Assembly: GCA_017530365.1 (NCBI GenBank)
Contig: JAFXMK010000018.1
Span: forward strand, 147,622-211,621
Reading direction: 5' to 3'
DNA length: 64,000 bases
DNA from: Bacteroidales bacterium
Lineage (GTDB): Bacteria > Bacteroidota > Bacteroidia > Bacteroidales > F082
Positions 39,271 to 48,399 of this stretch are shown here, one piece after another. The position numbers were made by a program, and so were the translations under genes. Positions within the stretch are counted from its first letter, which is position 1, and the number at the start of each line of letters is the position of its first letter. Under the pieces are notes generated by a model. The model saw only the letters and a program-made list of their open reading frames with translations, had not been told where the DNA came from and did not search any database.

Positions 39271-40880
39271 TTAATGTTCGGCTCTTCCAGTCCGAGGTGT
39301 TTCTTCTTGTCAACAGCCTTCAGGATGATACCGATGATGAGAGCGGCAACACCGAGGCAGGCCAACATGACCAGAGGCCAAGTGTAGTTGAGCGCTACCG
39401 GGTCATCGACGCCAGGATTGGTGTTCTCCAAGACCTTGCCAATGAGCAAGGGGAACAGCCACAAACCGATGTTCTGGATCCAGAAGATCAAAGCGTAGGC
39501 TGAACCGATGATCTTTTCATCAACGAGCTTCGGGACGCTGGGCCACAAAGCGGCGGGTACCAACGAGAAGGAGGCACCCAACACCAAGATGGTCACGTAT
39601 GCCACGACGACACCACCGACGGCGCTACCCTTGAACATGGGCAGGATGAAAGCGAAGGTGAGGTGGCAGATGATGAGCAGCAGAGAGCCGATCATCAACA
39701 TGGAAGCGGCTTTGCCTTTATGGTCAACATAGCTGCCGAGGATAGGAGTGATAGCCACAGCCAGCAGCGGGAACACAGCGAAGATGGTCTCGGCAGTGCC
39801 ACGCATGTAACCCATGTAGCAGTAAACCACTAAGGCAATAACGGCCAACAGCATCAAACCGACCTTCATGCCTTTCTTCTTCGAGAAGTTGCTGGCGAAG
39901 GAGCAGACAGCCACCACAAGCATGATGATGTATTGGATGATGGTGACAGTGTCGCCAGCCCAGAAGGAACCAGCCTCAGGTGGGGTCAGGGTCAAATTGC
40001 ACTGCAGCATGTTGACGGCGTACTTCTGGAATGGGAAGATAGCTGAATAGTACAGCACGCAGAGCAGGGCGACGAGCCAGAAGCCAAGGCTTGACAGGAT
40101 CTTGCCGATGTCGGATACCTTGAAAGGATCGTCTTTCTCTTCTGCTTCGCCAGTTTGCTTGTCAAGTTTCTTGTCCATGAAGAAATAGACGATGAACATG
40201 ATCAAAGCGATGCAAAGCAGCACCACGCCGAAAGCAACGGAACGGCTCACGTTGACGTGTCCGCCGAGCTTGGCAAAGTAGGGTGAGAAGATCATGCAGG
40301 TGGCCACACCCAGACGGGCGAGTGCCATCTCGGAACCCATGGCCAATGCGGTCTCACGTCCTTTGAACCATTTCACGATACCACGGCTCACGGTGATACC
40401 AGCCATTTCGGTACCGCAGCCGAAGATCATGAAGCCGACAGCAGCCATCTTGGCGGAAGCGGGCATGCCTCTATAGAAAGGGGAGACGCCCAGCTCCTCG
40501 AAGCCAGGTATGTAGTTGAGGTTGTTGTTGAACCAGGTTTCCAGTCCGCTGCCGTAGAACGACTCGCTGACAGCATAGTACTTGATCAAGCCGCCAACCA
40601 GCATTACGACACCGGATAGTACGGCGGTGAAACGCACACCCATCTTGTCGAGGATGATGCCAGCGAAGATGAGGAAGAACACGAAGACGTTCAGGAAAGT
40701 CTCAGAACCCTGCATGGTTCCAAAGGCGAGACTGTCCCAACCGCGCTCGGTTTGCATCAAATCCTTAATGGGTGAGAGAATGTCCATAAAGATGTATGAA
40801 CAAAACATGGCCAAAGCCAATAACAACAAGGCAATCCACCTATAGGTGGCGTTGTCTCTCATGGTGAGTTTTTCTGTCAT
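39267..40880 (-). CDS. Major facilitator superfamily transporter
   Basis: Integral membrane protein of 537 aa with about 12 TM helices in two halves. Motifs include GIILDKMGVRFTAVLSG (MFS motif A-like loop between TM2 and TM3) and the mirrored PILGSYVDHKGKAASMLMIG in the second half, so a true MFS carrier. A long central loop (about 205-225, charged, KLDKQTGEAEEKDD) and a long N-half periplasmic loop (about 110-140) are typical of the Bacteroidota nitrate/oxalate-type branch. Substrate cannot be told. The gene lies alone between octad and heptad arrays; its stop is within the latter. Confidence 0.85.
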   Translation of the reverse strand: MTEKLTMRDNATYRWIALLLLALAMFCSYIFMDILSPIKDLMQTERGWDSLAFGTMQGSETFLNVFVFFLIFAGIILDKMGVRFTAVLSGVVMLVGGLIKYYAVSESFYGSGLETWFNNNLNYIPGFEELGVSPFYRGMPASAKMAAVGFMIFGCGTEMAGITVSRGIVKWFKGRETALAMGSEMALARLGVATCMIFSPYFAKLGGHVNVSRSVAFGVVLLCIALIMFIVYFFMDKKLDKQTGEAEEKDDPFKVSDIGKILSSLGFWLVALLCVLYYSAIFPFQKYAVNMLQCNLTLTPPEAGSFWAGDTVTIIQYIIMLVVAVCSFASNFSKKKGMKVGLMLLAVIALVVYCYMGYMRGTAETIFAVFPLLAVAITPILGSYVDHKGKAASMLMIGSLLLIICHLTFAFILPMFKGSAVGGVVVAYVTILVLGASFSLVPAALWPSVPKLVDEKIIGSAYALIFWIQNIGLWLFPLLIGKVLENTNPGVDDPVALNYTWPLVMLACLGVAALIIGIILKAVDKKKHLGLEEPNIK

Positions 40881-40889
40881 ATTTGATTA

Positions 40890-40927
40890 GTTATTAGTTG
40901 TTCAGTTAATCAGTTGTTCAGTTTATT
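40890..40927 (-). repeat. Septad/octad array (GTTGTTCA unit) over the M16 stop
   Basis: Units GTTATTA, GTTGTTCA, GTTAATCA, GTTGTTCA, GTTTATT. The M16 protease stop (40923-40925) lies in the last unit. On the minus strand, units carry TGA or TAA. Confidence 0.82.
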
Positions 40928-43730
40928 CGGGGAGTTGAACGATTTCCTTACGGTATCCTTTCAACACTTCCTTGGCGAAGTCGGCGATCGTTTGAGGCGT
41001 AATGCTCTTGACGATGTCGTCAAACTCGGCAATGATGTTGATATTGTCGTCTTCGTAAGTGTTGATAGCACTGATCCAGAAGCCGTTTTCCTCAAGTTGC
41101 TCAGCGCGTTTCTTATTGAGGTTTTCAATGACTTTGGTCAAATCTTCTTGTGCTGGGCCGTTTTGGGCAACATCGTTGAGCCCATCATATACCTTGCCCA
41201 TCAGTTTCTCGTACATTTCTTTGTTGGTGTCGAAAGCGACGAGGAACAGGAATGCATCCTTGGGTTTGTCAACGACTTGGCCCATGACACCAACGCCATA
41301 AGTACCACCTTCATCCTCGCGGATAGTACGGGTGTAGTAGATGTCCATGACATCGCTCAAGGCTTTCATGTACAGCTGGTTGCGGTAGTTGTATTCCATT
41401 TTGCCGTTCATGATCATATAAATGCTAGCCTTGGGATTCTGCATCTGTTTGTTGAAATGGCAAGTCTTGTTGGTCTCAGGAATGGCAAGGTTGATGTCTT
41501 TCCAGCTTTCCTTGCGGTTGTTTGGTTTCAAAGATGCGAGGTATTGTTCAACCAAGGGTTTGAAGGTGCTTTCATCGATGTTACCCACAAAGTAGAAGGT
41601 GAAGTTGTTAGGATCGGCGAAGCGGTCTTGGTAAAGCTCCATAGCCTTGGCATAGTTGATCTTGTCGATGTCTTCAGCTTTGATTCTCTTGCGGAGCGGA
41701 TGGTTGTTATAGAGGATCTTGGTGAGGGAGTCGGAGAAAGTGATCATGGGGTCGAGCTCTTGGTTCTCCAGGGCGGCTTTGCTGCGCTGAGCGTAGGATT
41801 GGAAGGCCTCCTCGTCAGCACGTGGAGCGGTGAAGTACAGATAAATGAGCTGCATCATGGTCTCGAGGTCTTTGGGCGAGCAGTTGCCGCTCATGCCTTC
41901 TGAATAGGTGTCTATTCTGGGGGTAACGCGGACTTTCTTTCCTGACAGCACTTTGGGCAGGTCGGTGGCGCTGAAGTTGCCAACACCGCCAAGAGTGGAG
42001 AGTTGGGAGAGTTCTTGCAAAGTGACAAAGTCTTCCTGCTTGAGAACGGAGATGCCGCCCTTACTGGAGGCGCTGAAACGAATATCGTCCTCTTTGAAGT
42101 TGGTCTTCTTGTAGATGACTTTCATGCCGTTGCTGAGCGTCATTTCGATGGCGTCAAACTTGGACATGACTTCTTCTTTCTTGATTTTGCCGGGAGCAGG
42201 AAGGTTCTCCACGATGGGACCGTCAAACACCTCTTCTTTGTATGGCTCTACTTGAGCTGCATTGGCAGTCTTGTAGATGTTGAGGATCTCTTCTTTGGTG
42301 GGTAAAGTCTCGCCATCCTTCTTGGGTGCTGTCACCGTGATGACAAGGTTGTTTTCAGGGATGAGCTGCTTGGCAACCATGTTGATGACTTCAATCGGGA
42401 TGCTCGGGATGATCTGCTGATAGAGCATGTATTCTGTCTCGATTCCCATCATGGGTTCGTTGCTGATGAAATGCTCAAGGCATTGGTTAACGTATCTTGA
42501 GTTCTCGGTGTTGTTTCTTTCGTTGTATTGGCTTTCAACTCGTTTCAAGAAATCAGCTTTGGCTCTTTCATATTCTGAGGCAGTGAAGCCATATTGTTGC
42601 ATGCGTTTGTTTTCGGTTACAAGGGCGGTAAGGGCTTCGTCGATGCCGCTGGCGTCCTTAGCCATGGCCATGCTGCACCATGCTTCTTTGGTGGGAGCGA
42701 TGTAATAATTTGAGTAATAGCTATAACCGTAAACAAAAGGAGGATTGGCCTTTTGGGTGAGTTCCTGCATGCGGTTGATTTCCATCTGGGTGATGATGGA
42801 AAGCATATATTGGTTAGCCCAATAGTTCAAATCGTTTTTCAACGAATCGGGAGTGGCATCGGTTTTATAATAAAGGTTCACGCGGTAGCTGGTTTCTTCA
42901 GGGTCGGAGCCGATGGCTACGATGGGTTCCTCGTTGTCGTCGATCATGAAGCGCGTTCTGGGAGCTGGATTGACTGGTGCTTTAATGTCGGCACACATTT
43001 CCTTGATACGAGCTTCAATGGCGTCAACGTCGATGTCTCCTACGATGATCAAACCTTGAAGATCAGGGCGATACCATTTATGGTAGTAGTCGCGGAGTGT
43101 TTGGTATTTGAAGTTGGCGACCACTTCAGGAAGACCACCGGGGAGGCGGTTGGCATAGGGGCTGTTGGGATACATCACAGGAAGGATTTCCTTCATGATA
43201 CGCTCGCTGGCGTCCTCACGAGTGCGGAGCTCTTCGAGGATGACACCACGCTCGTTGTCGATTTCTTTTTCTTCGAGAGCGATGAAGCTCGACCAGTCGT
43301 GAAGGATGAGCAGGCAGGTGTCAACAAGACCCGGAATGTTGGTCGGGACATTGGTGACCATGTAAACGGTTTGGTCGATGCCAGTGCCGGCGTTGAGGTT
43401 CTCGCCAAACTTGATGCCGCGGCTCTGCAAATATTCACGAAGCATCATGCCAGGAAGATTGGTGGTTCCGTTAAAGGCCATGTGCTCCAAGAAGTGGGCG
43501 AGGCCACGTTGGGACTCTTCCTCGAGGATGGAACCTACTTTCTGCGCAATGTAAAAATCTGCACGTTGAGCTGGTTTTTCATTGTGGCGAATGTAATATG
43601 TCAAGCCGTTGTCAAGCTTGCCATATCTTACGTTGGGATCCATTGGCGTGGGCATGGCTTGCTGAGCCATACTGGCAAGGCCAAAGACCATTGCCAATAC
43701 GATTGCTAAAGTGATCTTAAAGCTTTTCAT
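40923..43730 (-). CDS. M16 family zinc metallopeptidase (pitrilysin type)
   Basis: Protein of 935 aa with signal peptide (to SMAQQ). Inverted zinc motif HFLEH at 79-83, in RGLAHFLEHMAFNGT, with the third ligand Glu near 155-160 (NERGVILEELR). Two halves, each with an active and inactive M16 domain pair (second pair from about 510, FDAIEMTLSNGMKVIYKKT), giving the usual clam-shell length. Exported, probably periplasmic, degrading small peptides inside a closed chamber. Start at the signal-peptide ATG. Monocistronic. Often annotated 'zinc protease PqqL-like'. Confidence 0.94.
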   Translation of the reverse strand: MKSFKITLAIVLAMVFGLASMAQQAMPTPMDPNVRYGKLDNGLTYYIRHNEKPAQRADFYIAQKVGSILEEESQRGLAHFLEHMAFNGTTNLPGMMLREYLQSRGIKFGENLNAGTGIDQTVYMVTNVPTNIPGLVDTCLLILHDWSSFIALEEKEIDNERGVILEELRTREDASERIMKEILPVMYPNSPYANRLPGGLPEVVANFKYQTLRDYYHKWYRPDLQGLIIVGDIDVDAIEARIKEMCADIKAPVNPAPRTRFMIDDNEEPIVAIGSDPEETSYRVNLYYKTDATPDSLKNDLNYWANQYMLSIITQMEINRMQELTQKANPPFVYGYSYYSNYYIAPTKEAWCSMAMAKDASGIDEALTALVTENKRMQQYGFTASEYERAKADFLKRVESQYNERNNTENSRYVNQCLEHFISNEPMMGIETEYMLYQQIIPSIPIEVINMVAKQLIPENNLVITVTAPKKDGETLPTKEEILNIYKTANAAQVEPYKEEVFDGPIVENLPAPGKIKKEEVMSKFDAIEMTLSNGMKVIYKKTNFKEDDIRFSASSKGGISVLKQEDFVTLQELSQLSTLGGVGNFSATDLPKVLSGKKVRVTPRIDTYSEGMSGNCSPKDLETMMQLIYLYFTAPRADEEAFQSYAQRSKAALENQELDPMITFSDSLTKILYNNHPLRKRIKAEDIDKINYAKAMELYQDRFADPNNFTFYFVGNIDESTFKPLVEQYLASLKPNNRKESWKDINLAIPETNKTCHFNKQMQNPKASIYMIMNGKMEYNYRNQLYMKALSDVMDIYYTRTIREDEGGTYGVGVMGQVVDKPKDAFLFLVAFDTNKEMYEKLMGKVYDGLNDVAQNGPAQEDLTKVIENLNKKRAEQLEENGFWISAINTYEDDNINIIAEFDDIVKSITPQTIADFAKEVLKGYRKEIVQLPE

Positions 43731-43768
43731 TTTGTTTTAATATTTAGATTCTTAATTCTGTCTTCTTC

Positions 43769-44401
43769 TTAAAAAAGGTGAACTACATATTTTTCTTCGA
43801 AATATTCTTCTTTAAAATACTTTGTGACCAGTGTTTTCTTGTAATGCCAGTATTTTGAGATGGCTTGGAACTCTTCTTTGAGATCGCCACCTTTCAAATA
43901 GATAATGCCGCCTGCTTCGACATCGCCTCTGATTTTGAGTTTGTTGCCAGCCAGGTTGGCGATTTCGGGCAAGGTCATCACGGCACGACCGGTGATGATG
44001 TCGAACTTATCCTTCACCTCTTCGGCGCGTTTGTGCTCGGCTACCACGTTCTTCAGGCCAATGGCGTCTTTCACCGCATTCACTACTGTGATCTTCTTGC
44101 CAGTGCCGTCAATGAGGTAAAAATCCGTGTCGGGAAACATGATCGCCAGTGGAATACCAGGGAAGCCACCACCTGTGCCAAGGTCCATCACCTTCATTCC
44201 GGGAAGCATGTCGAAGTATTTGGCAATTGCCAAGGAATGCAACACGTGATGCTCATAGAAGTGATCCATGTCCTTTCGTGAGATGACATTGATCTTGCTG
44301 TTCCAGTCTAAATATAAGGATTTCAACTGGTTAAACTGTTCCTTCTGTGTCTCCGTGAGATCTTTAAAATAGTTAAAGACAAGTGTTGCGTCCATGGTCA
44401 T
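43769..44401 (-). CDS. rsmG: 16S rRNA (guanine527-N7)-methyltransferase
   Basis: Class I SAM methyltransferase of 210 aa (also GidB) that methylates G527 in the 530 loop of 16S rRNA; loss can give low-level streptomycin resistance. Motifs: YLDWNSKINVISRKDMDHFYEHHVLHSL (family N-terminal signature), SAM loop DLGTGGGFPGIPLA, and LIDGTGKKITVV. Either of two Mets two codons apart may start it; the first is listed. A -7 box lies at 44414. Confidence 0.96.
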   Translation of the reverse strand: MTMDATLVFNYFKDLTETQKEQFNQLKSLYLDWNSKINVISRKDMDHFYEHHVLHSLAIAKYFDMLPGMKVMDLGTGGGFPGIPLAIMFPDTDFYLIDGTGKKITVVNAVKDAIGLKNVVAEHKRAEEVKDKFDIITGRAVMTLPEIANLAGNKLKIRGDVEAGGIIYLKGGDLKEEFQAISKYWHYKKTLVTKYFKEEYFEEKYVVHLF

Positions 44402-44413
44402 TACTAAAACTTA

Positions 44414-44421
44414 CAAAAATA
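44414..44421 (-). promoter_or_regulatory. Promoter -7 box (TATTTTTG) of rsmG
   Basis: TATTTTTG on the minus strand, 12 nt before the first rsmG ATG. Confidence 0.6.
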
Positions 44422-44491
44422 GGAATTTATTGGATACGACTGGCGGATTATGAAAAGTTTTGTATTTTTACATCCTTAATTCATTGTTGTC

Positions 44492-45475
44492 ATGATGAAG
44501 CGTCTCGTCCTGTTATTGTTGCTAGCGCCGCTTGCTTTGATGGCGCAGAAGATTACCGTTGAGGAGTATATTGAAACCTATAAGGACATCGCCATGAGGG
44601 AGATGAAGGAGTATAAGATTCCGGCTTCCATTACCTTGGCGCAAGGTATCATTGAGTCGGGAGCTGGCAACAGCGCTTTGGCGAGAGAAGCAAAAAACCA
44701 TTTTGGCATCAAATGCCATAAAGGTTGGGAAGGTAAGACCTATACCATGGACGACGATGCAAAAGACGAGTGTTTCAGAAAATACAAGAAGGTGGAAGAT
44801 TCGTTCAGGGACCATTCCATATTCCTTACCTCTCGTAGCCGATATGCGGATTTGTTCAAGTTGGACATCATGGATTATGAGGGATGGGCCAAGGGGCTTA
44901 AAGCCGCCGGCTATGCCACCAGTCCCACTTACGCCAAGGCCTTGATCGACCGTATTAAATTGAACAAGCTGTATCTCTATGATCAGATTGCCATGGGCAA
45001 GATCTCGGAGAAGGAAGCGAAGAAAGCCAATAAGGTCGATGAAACGACGGCCGAAGATGAGCTCGCCACCCTGGAGCTTGCTTATTCACCAGTGGATCGC
45101 TCCGTGTTCGAGTTGGTTGACATGACGGAGGACAAGCGCTTTATCTATGAGAACAACCATGTGAGGTTCGTCTTCGCCAAGGAAGGGGAGACCCCTGTTG
45201 GAATGGCCGCGGAATTCGGCATCAAGCTGAAGAAGTTCTGCGAATATAATCTGATAAAGCATCCCGATGATGTGACATTCCATAGTGGTGATATCATCTA
45301 TCTGGAATCCTTAGCCAAGAGAAACCGTAAGGCGAAATCGTACGTCGTCGCTGAAGGCGAGTCGGTCCGCGATGTGGCCTTGCGTTTTGCCGTGAAGCCC
45401 GAAAGGATCGTCAAGTACAACAAGCTTCAAGATGACAAGCATCTGAAGAAAGGGCAGAAGATCAAGTTGAGATAA
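44492..45475 (+). CDS. Glucosaminidase (GH73) with LysM domain
   Basis: Exported peptidoglycan hydrolase of 327 aa. Signal peptide (to ALMAQ), GH73 glucosaminidase domain (about 20-165) with the catalytic Glu in SITLAQGIIESGAGNSALA and the family HFGIKCHKGWEGKTY, then SFRDHSIFL and GYATSPTYAKALI. A Lys/Glu-rich linker and a C-terminal LysM-like module (about 283-327, YVVAEGESVRDVALRFAVKPERIVKYNKL) follow. It cleaves the beta-1,4 bond after GlcNAc in glycan strands by family analogy. The stop codon lies in the first unit of a heptad array. Confidence 0.92.
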   Translation: MMKRLVLLLLLAPLALMAQKITVEEYIETYKDIAMREMKEYKIPASITLAQGIIESGAGNSALAREAKNHFGIKCHKGWEGKTYTMDDDAKDECFRKYKKVEDSFRDHSIFLTSRSRYADLFKLDIMDYEGWAKGLKAAGYATSPTYAKALIDRIKLNKLYLYDQIAMGKISEKEAKKANKVDETTAEDELATLELAYSPVDRSVFELVDMTEDKRFIYENNHVRFVFAKEGETPVGMAAEFGIKLKKFCEYNLIKHPDDVTFHSGDIIYLESLAKRNRKAKSYVVAEGESVRDVALRFAVKPERIVKYNKLQDDKHLKKGQKIKLR

Positions 45476-45543
45476 GAGATAAAAGATAAAAGATAAAAGT
45501 TAACCTTTAACCTCTAACCTTTAACCTCTAACCTCTCAACTCT
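45471..45543. repeat. Back-to-back heptad arrays (GATAAAA and AACCTCT units) between GH73 and uvrA
   Basis: 45471-45498: GATAAGA then three GATAAAA. 45502-45543: AACCTTT, AACCTCT, AACCTTT, AACCTCT, AACCTCT, CAACTCT. The GH73 TAA (45473) is in the first array. The uvrA TAG (45528-45530, minus) is in the second, whose minus-strand unit is AGAGGTT. Confidence 0.93.
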
Positions 45544-48368
45544 TCCCTAAGATAAAGTCCCGTATAGCTTTCTTGACATTGTGCCACTTCTTCCGGAGTG
45601 CCTTGGCAAAGGATGCGGCCGCCGCGGTCACCGCCTTCCGGACCCATATCGATGATGTAATCTGCCATCTTGATCACATCCATGTTGTGCTCGATGATGA
45701 GCACGGTGTTGCCTTTGTCCACCAATTTGTTCAACACGTTCATCAAGACCTTGATGTCCTCGAAATGCAAGCCGGTAGTAGGTTCGTCGAGCACATACAA
45801 CGTCTTGCCAGTGTCATGTTTTGCCAGTTCTGTAGCCAGCTTCACGCGTTGCGCTTCTCCTCCAGAAATGGTGGTGGAGGCTTGACCTAAAGTGAGGTAT
45901 CCGAGGCCAACGTCTTTCAAAGTCCTGATTTTTTGTATGATGGACGGGATGTTCTCGAAGAAATCGACGGCTTCGTTGATGGTCATGTTGAGCACGTCGT
46001 TGATGGACTTGCCCTTGTAACGCACTTCAAGCGTTTCGCGGTTGTAGCGTTTACCTTGGCATTCCTCGCATTCCACCACTACGTCGGGAAGGAAGTTCAT
46101 CTCGATGAGCTTCACGCCAGCGCCTTTGCAGGCCTCGCAGCGTCCACCTTTCACATTGAACGAGAAACGTCCGGCCTTATAGTTGCGGATCTTTGATTCG
46201 GGAAGCTCTCCGAAAAGCTTGCGGATGTCATCAAAGACTTTAGTGTAAGTGGCTGGGTTGGAGCGAGGTGTGCGTCCGATGGGTGCCTGGTCGATTTCGA
46301 TGATCTTGTCAATATGCTCCAATCCTTCGATGCTGGTGTAGGGAAGGGGCTCTTTCACCGAACGGTAGAACTTCTTGCTTAGGATGGGGGTGAGGGTCTC
46401 GTTGATGAGCGAGGACTTGCCGGATCCTGACACACCTGTGATGCAGGTCATCACACCTAAGGGCAGTTTGAGGGTGATGTTTTTCAAGTTGTGACCAGAG
46501 GCTCCATTGATGGTAAGGTATTGGCCTTCGAGGGGTTTTCTCCTCGTATTTGGGACTTCGATTTGCCTTGTCCCATTGAGGTAGTCGCAAGTGATGGAAT
46601 GGCCTTGCATGGCTTCCTCAGGTGTGCCGGCAAACACCACTTCACCGCCGTGTCGTCCGGCTCCCGGACCGATGTCCACAAGATAATCGGCACTGAGCAT
46701 GGTGTCCTTGTCGTGTTCCACCACGATGACGGAGTTGCCGATATCGCGCAGTTCTTTAAGCGATTCGATCAACCTGTGGTTGTCGCGTTGATGGAGCCCG
46801 ATGCTTGGCTCGTCGAGGATGTAAAGCACGCCGGTCAGTTGTGAGCCGATTTGGGTTGCGAGACGGATGCGCTGTGCTTCACCACCAGAAAGGGAGGCCG
46901 CCGGACGGTTGAGGCTGAGGTAGTCGATGCCGATGTCCAAGAGGAAATGTACCCTTTTGTTGATCTCACGAAGGATCTCTTTGCCGATTTCGTTTTGGCG
47001 GTCCGTCAACTTCTGAGGCAGTGCCTCAATCCATCGGCAGAGGCTGAGCGTGTCCATCTCGGCCACTTCAGCAATGTTTTTCCCGTCGATGAGGAAATAT
47101 TGTGCCTCTTTTTTCAACCGTGTGCTATGGCATACTGGGCAAGGGACGTGGTTCATGAAAGAGTTGGCCCAACGGGCGATGCTTGCTGGTGCGTCCTCGT
47201 TGTTTTGTGACTCTATGAAATTGATGATGCCCTCGAAATTGATCTTATAGATGCTGTTGATGCCGATATACTCTCGTTTTACCTCAAAAGTCTCATTGGT
47301 GCCATAAAGGATGACGTCAAGGGCTTCATCGGATATCTCCTTCATCGGTGTGTCGAGGGTAAATCCATATTTCAAGCCGATGGCCTCCAGCTGTTTGAAG
47401 ATCCAGCTTCCGGCCTTGTATTCTCCTGCCGGTGCCAGACCGCCTTTCTTGATGCTGAGTTCTGGGTTGGGGATGAGCTTCTCCTTGTCAACCACGGTAA
47501 TCTCTCCCATGCCGCTGCATTTAGGGCAGGCGCCGTAGGGTGAGTTGAAGGAGAAGGTGTTGGGCTCGGGGTCTTCGTAGGAAAGGCCGGTGGTGGGACA
47601 CATCAGCAACCGGCTGAAATACCGCACTTGCTGATCGTAGTTGTCCATGACCATCAATAATCCTTTGCCATATCTGAATGCGGTCTGTACCGATTTGCCG
47701 ATGCGGCTTTTGCAGTCTTCTCGAACTTCTATGCGGTCGATGACGATCTCAATGTCATGCGTCTTGTAGCGGTCAAGCATCATCCCGAATTCGATCTCGC
47801 GCAACTCCCCGTCGATGCGCACTCTGGTGAATCCCGCCTGACGGATGTGCTCGAACAGCTCGCGGTAATGGCCTTTCCTTCCTCTGACAGATGGGGCGAG
47901 GATGATGATCTTCCTGCCTTCGTATTCTTTGAGGATGAGGTCGGTGATCTGCTCTTCCGAGTAACGGACCATCTTCTCGCCAGTATTGTAGGAGTATGCC
48001 TCACCGATACGGGCGTAAAGCAGACGCAGGAAATCATAGATCTCAGTGATGGTGCCTACCGTGGAGCGTGGGTTTTTGTTGACTGACTTCTGCTCAATGG
48101 AGATCACAGGGCTCAGTCCGGTGATCTTATCCACGTCGGGACGCTCCATGTTGCCGATAAACTGGCGGGCGTAAGCCGAAAAGCTTTCCATGTAGCGGCG
48201 CTGTCCTTCGGCATAGATGGTGTCGAAAGCCAATGATGACTTGCCGCTTCCGCTGATGCCCGTAATCACCACAAGGGCATTCCTGGGGATGCTCAAGTCG
48301 ATGTTTTTCAGGTTGTTTTCCCTGGCGCCAAGAATCTCTAACGTCTTATCTTCTGAAAACTCGTTCAT
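45528..48368 (-). CDS. uvrA: Excinuclease ABC subunit A
   Basis: DNA-damage recognition ATPase (946 aa) of nucleotide excision repair, loading UvrB. Two ABC ATPase modules: Walker A GISGSGKSSLAF near 35 and GVSGSGKSSLINE near 648, ABC signatures LSGGEAQRIRLA and ISGGEAQRVKLA, and two zinc-finger pairs (CPVC region, CEACKGAG ... CEECQGKRYN). Length is standard. Start MNEFSEDKTLEILGARENNLKNI. Its last codons (LREELRG) and TAG are read from a heptad array, so the extreme C-terminus is repeat-derived. Confidence 0.98.
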   Translation of the reverse strand: MNEFSEDKTLEILGARENNLKNIDLSIPRNALVVITGISGSGKSSLAFDTIYAEGQRRYMESFSAYARQFIGNMERPDVDKITGLSPVISIEQKSVNKNPRSTVGTITEIYDFLRLLYARIGEAYSYNTGEKMVRYSEEQITDLILKEYEGRKIIILAPSVRGRKGHYRELFEHIRQAGFTRVRIDGELREIEFGMMLDRYKTHDIEIVIDRIEVREDCKSRIGKSVQTAFRYGKGLLMVMDNYDQQVRYFSRLLMCPTTGLSYEDPEPNTFSFNSPYGACPKCSGMGEITVVDKEKLIPNPELSIKKGGLAPAGEYKAGSWIFKQLEAIGLKYGFTLDTPMKEISDEALDVILYGTNETFEVKREYIGINSIYKINFEGIINFIESQNNEDAPASIARWANSFMNHVPCPVCHSTRLKKEAQYFLIDGKNIAEVAEMDTLSLCRWIEALPQKLTDRQNEIGKEILREINKRVHFLLDIGIDYLSLNRPAASLSGGEAQRIRLATQIGSQLTGVLYILDEPSIGLHQRDNHRLIESLKELRDIGNSVIVVEHDKDTMLSADYLVDIGPGAGRHGGEVVFAGTPEEAMQGHSITCDYLNGTRQIEVPNTRRKPLEGQYLTINGASGHNLKNITLKLPLGVMTCITGVSGSGKSSLINETLTPILSKKFYRSVKEPLPYTSIEGLEHIDKIIEIDQAPIGRTPRSNPATYTKVFDDIRKLFGELPESKIRNYKAGRFSFNVKGGRCEACKGAGVKLIEMNFLPDVVVECEECQGKRYNRETLEVRYKGKSINDVLNMTINEAVDFFENIPSIIQKIRTLKDVGLGYLTLGQASTTISGGEAQRVKLATELAKHDTGKTLYVLDEPTTGLHFEDIKVLMNVLNKLVDKGNTVLIIEHNMDVIKMADYIIDMGPEGGDRGGRILCQGTPEEVAQCQESYTGLYLREELRG

Positions 48369-48370
48369 TC

Positions 48371-48398
48371 CTCCTCACTCCTCACTCCTAACTCCTCA
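48371..48398 (-). repeat. Heptad tandem array (CTCCTCA unit)
   Basis: Units CTCCTCA, CTCCTCA, CTCCTAA, CTCCTCA, between uvrA start and the MltD-like stop (48400). Minus-strand units TGAGGAG and TTAGGAG contain TGA or TAG. Confidence 0.88.
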
Positions 48399-48399
48399 C

